The notes below the pieces were generated by a model that worked only from the letters and a program-made list of their open reading frames with translations, was not told the origin of the DNA and made no database searches. Source: Lasioglossum baleicum (taxonomy: Eukaryota > Arthropoda > Insecta > Hymenoptera > Halictidae). From it: DNA of 64,000 nucleotides. Each line of letters starts with the position of its first letter. Position 1 is the stretch's first letter. Position numbers and translations under genes: made by a program. Positions 22,623 through 33,936 of this stretch are shown in pieces. The stretch lies in NCBI RefSeq assembly GCF_051020765.1, contig NC_134933.1, positions 15,659,461 through 15,723,460 on the forward strand, written 5' to 3'.

Positions 22623-24343
22623 TTGAGACAGCATAACTTCTGTGAAAAGTTTGCACATACACCGATAAATAAGACAACCATTTAGGTGATCCGGTCGAGC
22701 CGAGACGACACGTTCGACGTCTACCAACGCCGGCCAAGCTGCAAATCGTTGGATTATGCAAGACGACTGGACCCCGAGGACGATATTTCTGTATTTACTC
22801 CGTAGGCGCCGGCGAAACTTTAACAAACACTCCGATAAACACTAGAAATCCAGTGAAATACTACACCGTCGTACACGCTTATCCGGCACACGTTCGATTA
22901 TCCCGCGAGTAATCAGAGGACGCAGGCTCTTTATACGTTCGGGAACACGCGCGTTAACTAGGATTAATCTTTAAAGCCACCGGCGCGGCGGGACCCGGCA
23001 AACTCGAATTCGTTACTAAAACGACTACTAATGCTGCCATTTCATTTTCCTAACACGGAGACCCTCAGATCTCAGACTGGGATTCGCTCTCTCCAATTTC
23101 TCTCGTAGATCGTGAGCGGCGCGGTCGATCTAATTCCGAAGTCTGGACAAAGAAATCCCGCGGACACGGCTGTTAATGCATTATTACCGAAGTTAGATTG
23201 GCTCTAAGGAACTTTTCGGCCCGCGAAATTAATTTTTTCTCCGTTCGGTCTCTGTGAAACGATCTTCTCTCTTGTTCCTGTGAACGCTTCTTTTTGCAAC
23301 TCGGTTTTTGTGAAGGGTTTTTGCAAGGGATTGTAACTTGCTGGTTAGGACAGAGTGACTTAATTATAATCAGCACTTGGATTCCAATTGTGTGTCTTGG
23401 TAATGAGTAGACAGCGGATTTTATGCATTTAAGACGAAAATGAGTAGGTGTAATTTAGAATATTCAAAACATTCGACGAATTTAAAAATACTTTTATATA
23501 ATTTCCAACCTATTGAAATATTAAGAGAAAAAATTAATTTCTATGTCACTGCGGTTTGTTGATCCGCTATCTAGTAATGAGTAATACTTACAGTGTTATT
23601 GGTAGACTGATGTTTGTGCGTTTGAAAAAGCATTTATATTATTATTTGAATATAATAAAATGTGCAGCTTTCTTTACATCTCGAATGCCTCTTCGTCAAT
23701 CATAATTTCCTTAAAGAAAATTCCTGTATTTTCTGGGTAAATATCCATAACAGTGACAGAAAATTCGATTTCAGTTTAACAGAAACTATATCGGATCTTA
23801 CACTTAGTCGCCACGAGTTTGACACACGGGGTTAGCCAATTCGAAGCATTGCTTCGGGTGAACAACTTAATTAACCGACTCGGTTAACAAGCCAGAAGTC
23901 CCTGCATTGAGGGACGATCGAGCTTCTAGAGACCGACTAGCGGTATGTTCCCGTGACGAAGCACAGACAACAGCAATGGGAATCGACGCGACTATAATTC
24001 CAGCGACTGGCACACTAAACGTCGCTGAGATTCGACAATGATTACGGGGCGAAGGAAAAATATTCCGAGGAAAAGCGTCCGGTTAAATAACGTATCAGCT
24101 AGTATCGGTAGCCGCTGAATAGGGGAACGTGATCATTAAGCGATGCTGAACGGGTACCGTAAAAAGCAATATCGCTCAAAGCGTGGCGAGAGTGAGCAAG
24201 GCAGAAAAATCGACGTTATGTGACGTTCGATTCAATAGGATCGTCTGTCGCAGTACAGTCTCCAAGGATTTTAGTACGGATTATTCCAGTACCTGTCGTT
24301 CAGTCACGGTACGATTGCCGACAAAGGAGCCGATCGATCCAAG
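22623..24343. other. Unassigned stretch
   Basis: No recognisable gene. A small AT hairpin lies near 23,631-23,662 (CATTTATATT..AATATAATAAAATG). Confidence 0.5.
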
Positions 24344-24450
24344 TCCCCCTCGCTCTCTCTTTTTTCTCTCTCTGCTTCCTCTCTTCTCTCTCTCTCTCTC
24401 CCTCTTCGCCACTATCTCCCTTTCTCGCTCTCTCTCTCTCTCTGGTTCCG
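24344..24450. repeat. (CT)n-rich pyrimidine tract
   Basis: About 105 bp dominated by CTCTCT and TTCC runs. The frames of 93 and 199 codons across it (24,183-24,464 and 24,220-24,819) are Ser/Leu-rich slippage products and are not called as genes. Confidence 0.85.
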
Positions 24451-24968
24451 TTCTCTCATCGTAAATCGCGAACGAACGACTCCCAAGCGGGCCGGTCGAT
24501 GATCGAGAAAGTTTCGCAGATTGTTCTCGCGTGTTTGTCTGTTCTCGCCTTGGAACACGTTGATCATGCTCCTGTTCAAATAAAGCGACCGCGTTCTGAT
24601 ATATCGGGGACGGGACGTGTGTCGCGTTCAGTCGACGAGTCGGACGACGAACACTTGCCAGTCTTCCATTTTATTCGCGACACACGTCGTCGGGCACAGA
24701 CGCCCCCGCTTCTTCCTCCCTCTCTCTTTCTCTCTGTCATGACGATATCGCGTATCTTCGGCTTCGATTTCGTTCGACGACCTCTCGCCGCACGCGTGAA
24801 ACACCCTTCCGCGGCGTAACTTCGTTAGAACGACCGGCCGTTCGCTACGATTCGCGGCGTCGACATTGGCTTCCGCGCGAAAACTGTTTCTGGGAAGCAT
24901 TTTCTCCTGTTAAGGAGACCCCGTTGCCAATTTCACCTGCCATAGATGCACTCGCGGAAATTTGCTAG

Positions 24969-25034
24969 TATGTTCTTGTGTATTTCATTATATTCTCATA
25001 TATTCTAGTATACATATTACAGTATGTTCTAGTG
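24969..25034. repeat. TATTCTAGTA satellite, second block
   Basis: A short block with the same ten-base unit as 9329-9570 (ATATTCTAGTATAC, AGTATGTTCTAG). No complete HSE triplet remains here. Confidence 0.6.
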
Positions 25035-25508
25035 TAATTTTTGAAAAATGAAAACGCTTCAAATGACCTCGACAACCGCCTATTTCAAGGAACTCGAACA
25101 TTTTTGGGACACCCTGTATTGCATTACATTCTAATACATTGTAGTTATGTAGTACAAGCTAGCATTTCCATTGTCTTCTATCGGTTCACAACGATCAGCC
25201 GCGACAGATAACGTCGCTCCCGTCCCCAACAAGTAGAAACAGCCAGTAATGGTCAGACGCATTAACCGCGCGCGCCTCCCGGACCTGCATTCGCGATCGA
25301 TTTTCCTTGTGGAAGAGGCTGCCCGTGAAAAACTTTCGTTCTGTATTCCCGATATAACTTCACGCGCGAATTATCCGTTATCTTTCTGCTGTTCCTCCGG
25401 CTAGAACAAAATTTAGTAAACTTCTCGCTCGCGCGGCTCGATCGAACAAATCCACCTAATTGCTCTCTGAATTCTAATTTAGATGTAATTGGATTGAGTT
25501 AAATTAAA
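25035..25508. other. Unassigned stretch
   Basis: Contains a TGACCTCGACAAC..TTTCAAGG motif at about 25,063-25,090, similar to the arms of the foldback at 17,746, followed by the element-end-like ACACCCTGTA at about 25,112. Possibly an element terminus. Otherwise nothing recognisable. Confidence 0.4.
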
Positions 25509-25788
25509 AATGAATACCGAGGTGCACTGTTGCTTTGATTTCGTATCTCGATTTCGTAACCGATGTGGTAATTGGAAGCGATACTCTATAAGCTCTATCA
25601 TCAAGAAAAATAAAATTCTACGTTGACTGCCAAGGCAGTAGTGTTAAACTAAACATGAGAATCGAAGTGCACTGTTGATTTGATTTCGTATCTCAACCGA
25701 TGTGGTAATTGGAAGTGATGCTCTATAAGCTATCATCAAGAAAAATAAAATTCTACGTTGACTGCCAAGAAAGTAGCGTTAAACAAAA
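25509..25788. repeat. Two-copy tandem duplication, period 145 bp
   Basis: The unit starting near GTGCACTGTTG at 25,522 is repeated from 25,667. Long identical stretches are shared (GATGTGGTAATTGGAAG; TCATCAAGAAAAATAAAAT; CTACGTTGACTGCCAAG). Copy 1 has an extra TCGATTTCG. High identity suggests a relatively recent duplication. Confidence 0.85.
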
Positions 25789-26389
25789 TATTTTCGAGTG
25801 GAAATTCTCGGTCCCGAGCGTGCAGTCTAGAATCTAAACACATCGGGGCTGCAGTACCACTGGTTTTCGGCTGCAGGGGGAAAGTTTGCGAACTCACGGA
25901 AGTGCGGATAAGTAGACCCAGTTAGCGTTGACGGAATTCTTGTTGTCGCAAGTCGGTTTCCACCCGTGTCCATTCGAGTTTCGAAGGAACGCCGGAATCG
26001 TTCTGCCGAGTTCCAGACATTCTAGCGGCGGCTAAACGCGCGTTCGCGGTCACCAAGACGTTTACAGTTTCGCAAACGCGCGAGGTGTCGTATGCATTGT
26101 ACCTTGTACACCTTGCACAATAAACCTTTCGAAATCTAGAAACCTGAAATTCGGCTAGCCACATCGAATCTCAATTTCTCAATGGAACACTTTGTATTCG
26201 GAGTGCGATAAAGTGGCAAGAAACAATCGTCAAACTTTTCAGACCTATTGCAAAGAGCGAATCTCAATGAGCCATGATGTTTTGACTATTGAAAAAAATT
26301 TGTTGAACTTTGTAGAGAATAAAATTGTTAGTAAAAATTTTAGGATCGAAGAACCTTTGTTCTTCTTGCTGACCTACGGTTAAAAAATT
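25789..26389. other. Unassigned stretch
   Basis: Nothing recognisable. The frames at 25,922-26,164 (minus) and 26,192-26,383 (plus) have no known motif. Confidence 0.45.
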
Positions 26390-26611
26390 TATTTAGAAAG
26401 AGGCTACTTATAGAATGTGACAGCAGAGGCTTTTAAGCTTTGAAATCAGACTAGGTGCGCCACTATACTATTTTTCTCACGGAGTTGCAATAGGATCGTT
26501 AGTAAAAAAAATATCCAGGAAGAAGTAACTTGTAGGTGCGAAAGTAGTGGCTTCAAGCTTTAAAATGAACTTGGAGTACTGTACTATTTTTTCTCACGGA
26601 GTTCCAGTAGT
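26390..26611. repeat. Two-copy tandem duplication, period ~119 bp
   Basis: Each copy holds AGAAGTAACTT or AGAGGCTACTT, GGCTT..AAGCTTT.AAAT, and CTATTTTTCTCACGGAGTT followed by .CAGTAG or GCAATAG. The terminal CACGGAGTT blocks are about 119 bp apart. Confidence 0.65.
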
Positions 26612-27945
26612 TGAAACCAAGCCAAGATTGTTTCGAACGGGAGGGCCGTAAGAATTAGTTTACCCTAAGAATCGTTTTCCGGCGCGACGTCTCGAACGAA
26701 ATGTTTAAACTGGCGATCCTCTTTTTAAATATAAGACCGAGCGAAGAACGTCTTTATCGCTTTAATCCCATTCATTTTCCCGTTTGCGCTCATCCGGACC
26801 GCGTCTTGTCCGTTCTTCACGCTCGGTTATTCTTCTTGCTCGCGAGCGGAGGCGAGCGGATGGGCGCTGGTGGACGCGGCGAGCCGTGTTCACAGCTTTT
26901 CTCGCATTTCCCTCCTTTGTGGCCTGCTAAGCACTCTTCGGCTGGCGGGGAACGAGGAAGAGAGAGAGAGAGAGAGAGAGCTCCCTTAAGACGATGCCTA
27001 CAATGAACGCCTGGCAAACGTTTACGGTCGTTGTTCGCACAGAGAAATCATCTCCTCCTTTCCATTTGACTCGGTCAAATAAAGGAAGAAAGGGGAACCT
27101 CAAAGACGCCTCGCGTCCTTTGCAGGCCCCCCGTCCTCGCCTCTCGGGGAACGATATCGAGATAATGCTTCCCGTATTTTCCTTCCCTATGAAATAAGAC
27201 CAGAAACCCGACGAAAATATCGCGGCGTTCGTTGTTGCCCTCCTTCTCCCTCTCTTTCTTTCTCCCGAGACAGTCTCTCCTCTCTCGGACGGTTACGCGA
27301 GAGCGTGCGCGCCATCTTTTCCTCCTTTTTTCCCTGACCGACCAGCACCTTCCACTTTCCTCTACACCTCCTTCTATCCGTTTCCACTGGCGCGCTGCGT
27401 CCTAGACATTTTCCTTCTACCAGCTTCTTATCTCCGACTCCTTTCAGACACGTTTTCCTTCCTTTCCCCCCCCCCCCCCTCTCCGAGCCACCCTCGGGTT
27501 TTCACCCTCGACTCATCCCCTCCGCCCACAGCCAGCCGTCTTTTCTTTACTGCTATCTCTGTCAATGGCTCCACTCGCAGGTATAATGTCCCCTTTCGTC
27601 GCAATCTGCTCGCCACTTTTCAATGGCGGATGGCAGAATGGCCGGCCGCTAAGAACGGGATGTACGCCCTCAACCCGGTAAACGTTACGATTGCTAGTTG
27701 CATTAAGGAATCGTCGTCCCCTTCACGTCCACGCCAGCCGGCAGAAGTGCTGCTGCCGCGCGACCCGCTCCAATGTATTTTACCCGTCTGTCTACCCGCC
27801 GCACCGCGCGTTCACCCTTCTCCTTTATTTCTCATCGGTTCACAGCCGAACCCCTACGAGTTTCTTCCCGCTTCGAACAATGCGCTCCTTCTCTTTTTTC
27901 CCCCCCGACGAGCAACGGATGCTTCCTTAGCGTTCTATAACAATG
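26612..27945. other. Unassigned pyrimidine-rich stretch upstream of the candidate exon
   Basis: Contains a (GA)n tract at 26,958-26,981, a run of 14 C at 27,466-27,479 and long CT-rich segments. All frames here are low-complexity. If the exon at 27,959 is real, this would be intron or 5' flank. Confidence 0.45.
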
Positions 27946-27958
27946 TTTTCTTTTGCAG

Positions 27959-28018
27959 GTCAGTCGATGATGCTCTATACGGGTCTCTCTCTGGGTGTTC
28001 TCTTACCCGCTTTCCCCG
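27959..28018 (+). CDS. Candidate small exon encoding a signal-peptide-like start
   Basis: A 60-bp segment is bounded by a good 3' splice site (pyrimidine run ending TTTTGCAG at 27,951-27,958, with a possible branch point TCTATAAC just upstream) and a perfect 5' splice site GTAAGT at 28,019-28,024. Within it, ATG at 27,967 (and a second ATG at 27,970) opens a frame reading MMLYTGLSLGVLLPAFP plus one base, so the coding part would end in phase 1. The hydrophobic run with small residues near the end resembles a secretory signal peptide, which insect genes for secreted or immunoglobulin-type surface proteins often carry on a small isolated first coding exon. No downstream exon is recognised here, and the positive n-region usual in signal peptides is missing. 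It may be a chance match; transcript data would decide. Confidence 0.35.
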
Positions 28019-28211
28019 GTAAGTCTTCCCCGTGGCCAATTATTTTTTCCTCCGGATAGACGATTGCTCTGGCAACGCTAATTGCAACGACCTGGCAAAC
28101 TCCAGGCGAGTTACAGACGCAATTCCTTGATACGCAGTTAGCGATCCTCCTCTGGCGAGATCATTCGCTTGATGAGCGCGCGCTGTGTCTCGATGATGTC
28201 TTTTACATACA

Positions 28212-28240
28212 GTGACTCCCATTAATATTCGAACACTCTA
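28212..28240 (+). mobile_element. Tc1-like element end (fragment)
   Basis: CAGTGACTCCCATTAATATT followed by CGAACACTC resembles terminal inverted repeats of Tc1-type elements in insects (CAGTGxCTCCCA... ending with GAACAC). No opposite end or transposase was found before the TTAA element end at 28,464. Confidence 0.4.
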
Positions 28241-28394
28241 AAAAATTGGATAACTTTTTTAATATTGAACTATACGATTCGAACCTTTTTTGAGAAGTAA
28301 GAGCAATTAGTTTATCACATGATGTGAAGGGAAATGTTTTAAAAAATTGCAATAGGTCTGATTATGGAATAATCCCCAATGGAAGCATCTTTAT

Positions 28395-28464
28395 AATTTG
28401 AGTAATTAGAAAATGAAAAATATGAAACCGGTCATTTTTCTGGTCGTGGTACGGTTAGTGTTAA
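28395..28464 (+). mobile_element. TTAA-bounded element, right-end fragment
   Basis: GAAAATGAAAAATATGAAACCGG..TCATTTTTCTGG and the final GGTTAGTGTTAA match the right end of the complete copy at 30,135-30,450 (AATATAAAACCG, TCATTTGACCGG, GGTTTGGTGTTAA). No left end was found upstream. Confidence 0.5.
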
Positions 28465-30134
28465 ACTCTAATAATAAGTACAATAGAGACCGCACGACTT
28501 CCTTCAGTTAAATTGTTTCAATATATCATAAATGAGGTGCATTGCATTTGTTAAAACATTTAAACTGCGCAACGAAACAAACAGTGATGGGTAATCAAAT
28601 AAAAAATGTTATTTTCATAACATTTCGGTAGAGTACAAGCGGAACTCTAAAACAGTACAAAACGTGACAGTTTATTTCCGACATAAAATCGTGCTCGAAG
28701 CGGTCCAATCAAATATTTGCTCGTGCCCGTTCATGGGCGTGGTTATGCTCTCCTTAACAGTACAAATAAATAAAATCTCTTTGCAGAGAATAGAGAGCCC
28801 CGGGCGGTTTTGTCACGGTTTCGACGCTAATTGTCCATGATTCCTTCGATCGCGCGGCGTGTTATTTTTTCGCTGGCCGTGCTCGTTAAGCCCCCGTGGG
28901 TCGGGTTTTCTAAACAAACTGCGCCCGCGTAACGGCGCGAACGATACGTTCTCATGAAATTAAGCGGCGGGCATTCCGCGGAACGGCCTTGTACGCCGTA
29001 ACGTCTTGTTTCATCCGGGACGGTGTGGCGCGGCGAAAATTGTGGCTACTTTGTCACAATTTTGGTAATCCTGTCGTAACGAATAGCCTGCCGGGGGTCG
29101 CGCGTCCCTCACCTACCAAACTGTCCGCGAGGCTTTTATCCCGCGTTTCTTTTTTCTCTCCTCTTGGATCCTAATCTTCCGGGAAGAGATGGAGTTTAAT
29201 CTTGGCAGGCGGCGGCAACAGTAATAGCAGCGGCGTCGTAAACACTGTCGAGAAAATTTGTCCCGTTATTATACGGCGGTGTATTAACGAGGTAATGGGA
29301 TTAAATCTGTAAGAGCGCGTCCATTTAAATAATCGTTCGCATTTACATCGGCCCTTAGCGAGCGGGAACGAGGCGCCATTCGATGCAGCCGTCCCGGACG
29401 CAGTTTTAGTTTTCCACGGGCTCGTAAGAAGGTTTAAAAAGCCGCGGCTCCGTTGCACCCCTAATGCGCTCGGATGCCGCACTCAATTGTACGGAAGTAA
29501 TGACCCTTGACTTTTGATTAGACCGTCGCGTCGGGAGCAAGAAAATATCCAGCCGTGTCTGGCAACCGTTGTTTTTCAACGGCTACGTCAACAGACATAC
29601 ACATAGAGAGAGAGAGAGAGAGAGAGAGAGAGGCACAGAGAAAGTTGCGCGTTATCGTGACGAGGAGCCAGCTGAAGTGTCCGCAATTTTAGGAACGCGG
29701 TTGCAGAGCTCACTTGCTCGCTGACACGGTCGACCGCGCGTTGCCACAGCAAGATATGGCCGGAATGTAGTTATTAACGCTAGGTATCCAACAGTTTCGG
29801 ACTCGCAGAATGAATTCGCTTGCTTTATCAACATTCCTCGCGTTGTTACGCAATTTTTTAACGCCCAGGCCATCATTGGACGGCTCTGTTAAGCCCCGAT
29901 TGTCGTGGCAAGGCTTTAGGATGTGTTCCTTCTCGATCGAAGGTAGCACAGCTTGAGAAATAAAATAGTCGCTTCACCTTCGCGAGTCTCACATTCGTCG
30001 GTTTTAATTTGTCGGGTAATTTGAAGGTGACCTTCAATTTTTTAAATGGAATGCTATGCATTTGTTTTATATCATATGGAAGCGTGCGCCAAAACACGCC
30101 TTCGCATGCCAATGTCAGAAATGGAAGAAATACT
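28465..30134. other. Unassigned stretch with (AG)n
   Basis: A (GA)n microsatellite lies at 29,604-29,632. No recognisable gene; the frames at 29,171-30,112 are short and overlapping. Confidence 0.5.
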
Positions 30135-30450
30135 TTAACAGTAAACCTACCTAGCGCTGAAAGCGATTAAAATGTTTTTGCTTATGGAAATGATAAGACT
30201 CTATTTATTTAGATCCTGTACAATTTTTGTAATAATATGTGCTTGGATAAAGAAATTTATCGAATCAATTTCCAGAGTTGTGCAGAATTACAATTGAATT
30301 AAATTTCAAAGTAATTGAATTACATTGTAAAATGCAATTGAATTAGCACAACCCTGCAATGTCGATGTAAGCAACTTCATAGTTTCAATGATTGTGAAAT
30401 GAAAAATATAAAACCGTTCATTTGACCGGTAGTGGTAGGTTTGGTGTTAA
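30135..30450 (+). mobile_element. TTAA-bounded piggyBac-like MITE (316 bp)
   Basis: TTAA at 30,135-30,138 and 30,447-30,450. Ends are TTAACAGTAAACCTACC and, in reverse complement, TTAACACCAAACCTACC. The interior is A/T-rich with no transposase. Fragments of the same family lie at 17,617 (left end) and 28,395-28,464 (right end). Confidence 0.75.
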
Positions 30451-30463
30451 CCCCTTCGCATCG

Positions 30464-30537
30464 GATATGCTTTGGACGAGATATCTCGCATCGTATGAAA
30501 AACAGTGTGTTCTGAGATATCTCGTCCAAAGCATATC
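30464..30537. repeat. Perfect 24-bp-arm inverted repeat (hairpin)
   Basis: GATATGCTTTGGACGAGATATCTC at 30,464-30,487 (24 bases; core TGCTTTGGACGAGATATC) is exactly repeated in reverse complement at 30,514-30,537 with a 26-nt spacer. It lies just after TTAACCCCTTCGCATC at 30,447, whose start resembles the end of the TTAA element at 19,638, so it may be a terminus of such an element. A small-RNA precursor is an alternative. Confidence 0.8.
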
Positions 30538-31528
30538 ACGGACGAAATCGCGTTCAAAACGTTCAATATGATTTCCTTGCGCATGAACGCGCACGTCGGC
30601 TCTCCTAATTACATTTTTGGCAGTTTCTGCTGGTGTTGTCCGAGATATTAATGCACATGTGTTTGCTTCATTTTGCTTTTCAAGTCGTTTACATTTCTCT
30701 AAAGAACAGAGCAGTGGAATAAAAGACTGTCCTCTTAAGTGACGCATGGTCGCCGTATCATGATCGCTGGCGATGACGGCGTCGGTGGTATATTTCACGG
30801 AAAGTTCGCTGCGAGACAGGAGTTGAATAATGCAATTGAGTGGGCCGGTGTCGTTCGCAGGCGATCATGGTCGCGTCTTGATCTACCATGGCGGAATCGC
30901 GCAGTACGAAAATTGCCGTTTCGCTTCCGCAAGCATCGCGCAACGGCATCCGTGTGTCGGAATGGCCTAGTGAAAAGGATATTGCAGGCCGACGCCGGGG
31001 CGTTGCGCGTCGCGGCGCTCCGACGGACAGAGACTCGCGTAACTCGGTTTACACGGTGGCGTTCGCACAGTAAAAAAGCCCGAGCCGCAACAATAGCGGC
31101 TGAAAAGGGCCGTAGCACGGACAAAAAGGATAAAATTCCAATATCCTGGGAAATAAACAAGCCGGCTCGAAAATCTGTCGCGCTAATCAAGAGTCGTTTT
31201 ATTCCTTTTTCGATCCAATCCCCGTCCGCCGACGCTGAAAACTGATTATCTCCGTGGAATCAGGACGCCGAAGGATAATGCGATCGATAATGTGTTCGAA
31301 TATGTACGATGCTCTGCTATTATGTTCGATTATTACCCACGTATATGGTCGTCGTTTATACCCGTTTCGGCGAACAACGACTTTTATGGACGAACATTGA
31401 TAAACGAGACGCAATCGTGATCGTTAAACGATGGATTTTATGCGTGAATTCTAAACTGTGAGGGAAGCTTCATGCGGAAACCGCAAGTAGTTTGTAGACT
31501 TTATGCGTTTGCGGAAAAAACTAGCAAT
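30538..31528. other. Unassigned stretch with overlapping frames
   Basis: Open frames of 60-168 codons occur on both strands between 30,418 and 31,245. The minus-strand frame ending at 30,418 reads through the hairpin, arguing against a real gene. No domain recognised. Confidence 0.4.
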
Positions 31529-31808
31529 CCTGTGGTTCAGCCGTTGATAATAATTGATCAAATCAATCATTTATACATACATTTTCTGAGTTTCTTTTGA
31601 TGTCATACTTGCTTTAATAATGTTGTACGGGAAATAAAATATCATACTTATTATACTATATACGATAGTTTAATATTAATTATTAATTTATAGTTTTTGA
31701 TATTTTATTTCCCGATACAACATTATTAGAGCAAGCGTAAAAGGAAATTCAGAAAATGTACGTATACATGATTGATTTTATCAATTGTTATCATTGGCTG
31801 ACCACCGG
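31529..31808. mobile_element. Foldback MITE (~280 bp) with ~125-bp arms
   Basis: The left arm starts CCTGTGGTTCAGCC at 31,529 and the reverse complement of the right end reads CCGGTGGTCAGCC. Both continue through AATTGAT.AAATCAATCAT, TACATTTTCTGA.TTTC, CTTGCT.TAATAATGTTGTA and GGGAAATAAAATATCA. Only about 40 bp of AT-rich loop separates the arms, so nearly the whole element is one hairpin. No coding. Confidence 0.85.
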
Positions 31809-32750
31809 ACGTGACACCTGTTACCAGTTTTTATAAATATTTATTTATTCTTTAAGAACACCAATCCGAGGTTGTCCCGCCGTTCTTTCATATTTTCCCA
31901 TTAACGCAGACAATTTTTATTTTGCAAACAATTTCTATTTTGCAGCTGAGTAAAATAAAGTAGACTGTCGACGTTTTTTCGAACAGTCCCGACTAACAGA
32001 GGGAGTCAGCACCGAGCAGAGTAGCGAATAGAGATCGTTTGGGGTCGAAATCGAAGGGACGCAGCTTAGGATGCGGTCCACGAGGTCTCCGAAGCGACGG
32101 ATCCAGCCAGGTCGTTGTCAGCCGGTTTCTGTGGGGGTGGAAAGGTGGTGGAAGGTCTGGAAACCTTGGGAGGCTCTCGCGGGAGCCGCAATTCAAGTAC
32201 TCCGGGGGCTGAAGCGGCGGTTTTCCACCACAAAAATTGCCGTCGGTGGTGTAGGTACGCCGCGCGCCGTTTGCGGGTCCGTCGACACTCGGGAGAGGGA
32301 AAACAAGCAGATAGGGACGCACGGAGGTGTCCGGATTAGGGATTGACCCTATATCTCCTTGCTGCTTTGCATATCCCCAGCGATGAAACCACTAAATCCG
32401 CGGGACGAATCGATCTTCCCTCCTTCTTCCCCTCTCTTTTTTCCACGTCCGTCGACACCTCGTGGGAAATCGCGACGAATAACCGATACCGATGGCCGAG
32501 CGTATCCACGCGCGCTGATCCTGTCGAGTCTCTCCGAACCGGTTTGCGAATTCGAACCACTCCGACCACGGTCGTTTGCTAGGAAAGACGATTATCCCTT
32601 TGTACTTACTCGGAACTGTTTCAACTCGGAAACCAAACATTTCTTCCAGTCCAAAATGTTTCTGTTCAACAGGGTGTCTCATCAGATACTACCACCTTGA
32701 TTAACGTCATTATTATTATTATTCGCAGCGAGAAATGTTTTCATTATCAT
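31809..32750. other. Unassigned stretch
   Basis: No recognisable gene. Overlapping frames at 31,993-32,700 on both strands. CAGGGTGT at about 32,670 resembles an element end. Confidence 0.45.
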
Positions 32751-33000
32751 TTAATCTGCGTATAGAGGTACAAACGCACCCCAGACTAATAAAAAGTTCA
32801 CGTAGGAATGCTATCTGTGACATACTTCACACATGATTTAAAAAATGGAATTTATTAAATTTATTCTTCTTATTTATAGACAATTTTTATGCATTCAATT
32901 AAATTTTTTAATCTTCTCCTACCTGCCATCATGAAAATCAATAAAATTTCACGAATACTTACGCAGTCAAAGTATTTTTTACACACGTACAGAGGGTTAA
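32751..33000 (-). mobile_element. TTAA-bounded MITE family C, uninterrupted copy (250 bp)
   Basis: TTAA at 32,751-32,754 and 32,997-33,000. In reverse complement it aligns along its length with 55,873-56,364: TTTTATTGATTTTCATGA, GTCACAGATAGCATTCCTAC, GGGGTGCGTTT and CTATACGCAG are shared. This copy lacks the internal hAT-like MITE present in the other and so represents the empty site. Confidence 0.75.
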
Positions 33001-33936
33001 TATTATACTATATCGTTCATTCATAAGAAAATTAACATAAGTAAAAAGGGAAATTTTTTTAGTGTATATCACCTACTTAGAAATGCAAAATAATTTGTTG
33101 TTATTTAGATGCTGTGCTAAAAAAGTATAACACAATTTATTTTTTCACTACCAGACTGGTGTTAATGGTTTTTCTAAATAGATCCGAATAATTTTTATCC
33201 ACAAATCAAAGCAGTTTATTAACCTATATAAAAAAAAGTAATAAAACCTACATATCGAGAAATTAGTAGTTTCGGAGATATTTTAATTTAAATTAAGTCT
33301 GAACGGTTTAAAAGTTTGGTAATGGTCTAATCTCGAGGACCCGAAGAGATTCTCGCGGATTCCGAACGGTTGGAAAATCGGCCAGGAAAATAGATCCAGC
33401 AATAATACAGCGTGGCGAATCGTTTCAGCTGTTCGCGTAAGAGCTTCTCTCTGGTTGTCGACGGAACGCAGCCCGGGGAGAGCAATTTCGCGGACCGTAA
33501 AAAGTTAAACGAAGTTCCGCGCATGTTCGTTTTCGAAACGCGCGGCCCCAAAAATTGGCCGCATTGTTCGTCGCGGGAACGTAAACTACAATTCCGGCCT
33601 ATTCCGGGGAAGCTTGCAGATTATGTGACCTATATTACGGGAACGAACGGGGGCCGGAACTCTCTATTGTATCTATGTATAATTTAAACTATTATGTAAA
33701 CGGTAGGCGGACAACAATTTCGAGCGTTGTGCCGAGGATTAAAATCAAAGTTACGCGTGGGCTGTAATGAACGACAGACCGGAAAATAATGCGTGCGACT
33801 GGGCTGAAATGTTAATCGTTTCCCGATATTCCGATACTCCCCAAAGGAATCGCAGCAACACGCAGTGTTGTACTCTTCGTCTCGTCCGGTTCTACGAGTC
33901 GATAGAGGAAGCAATCTATAAAAGAAAAATACACCT
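33001..33936. other. Unassigned stretch
   Basis: AT-rich to 33,290, then CpG-rich. No recognisable gene. Confidence 0.45.

Noticed and set aside
24183..24819. Frames of 93 and 199 codons
   Set aside because: Both run through a CT microsatellite that encodes Ser/Leu runs.
30739..31245. 168-codon plus-strand frame
   Set aside because: Opposed by a 131-codon minus frame over the same bases, basic low-information composition, and no domain recognised.
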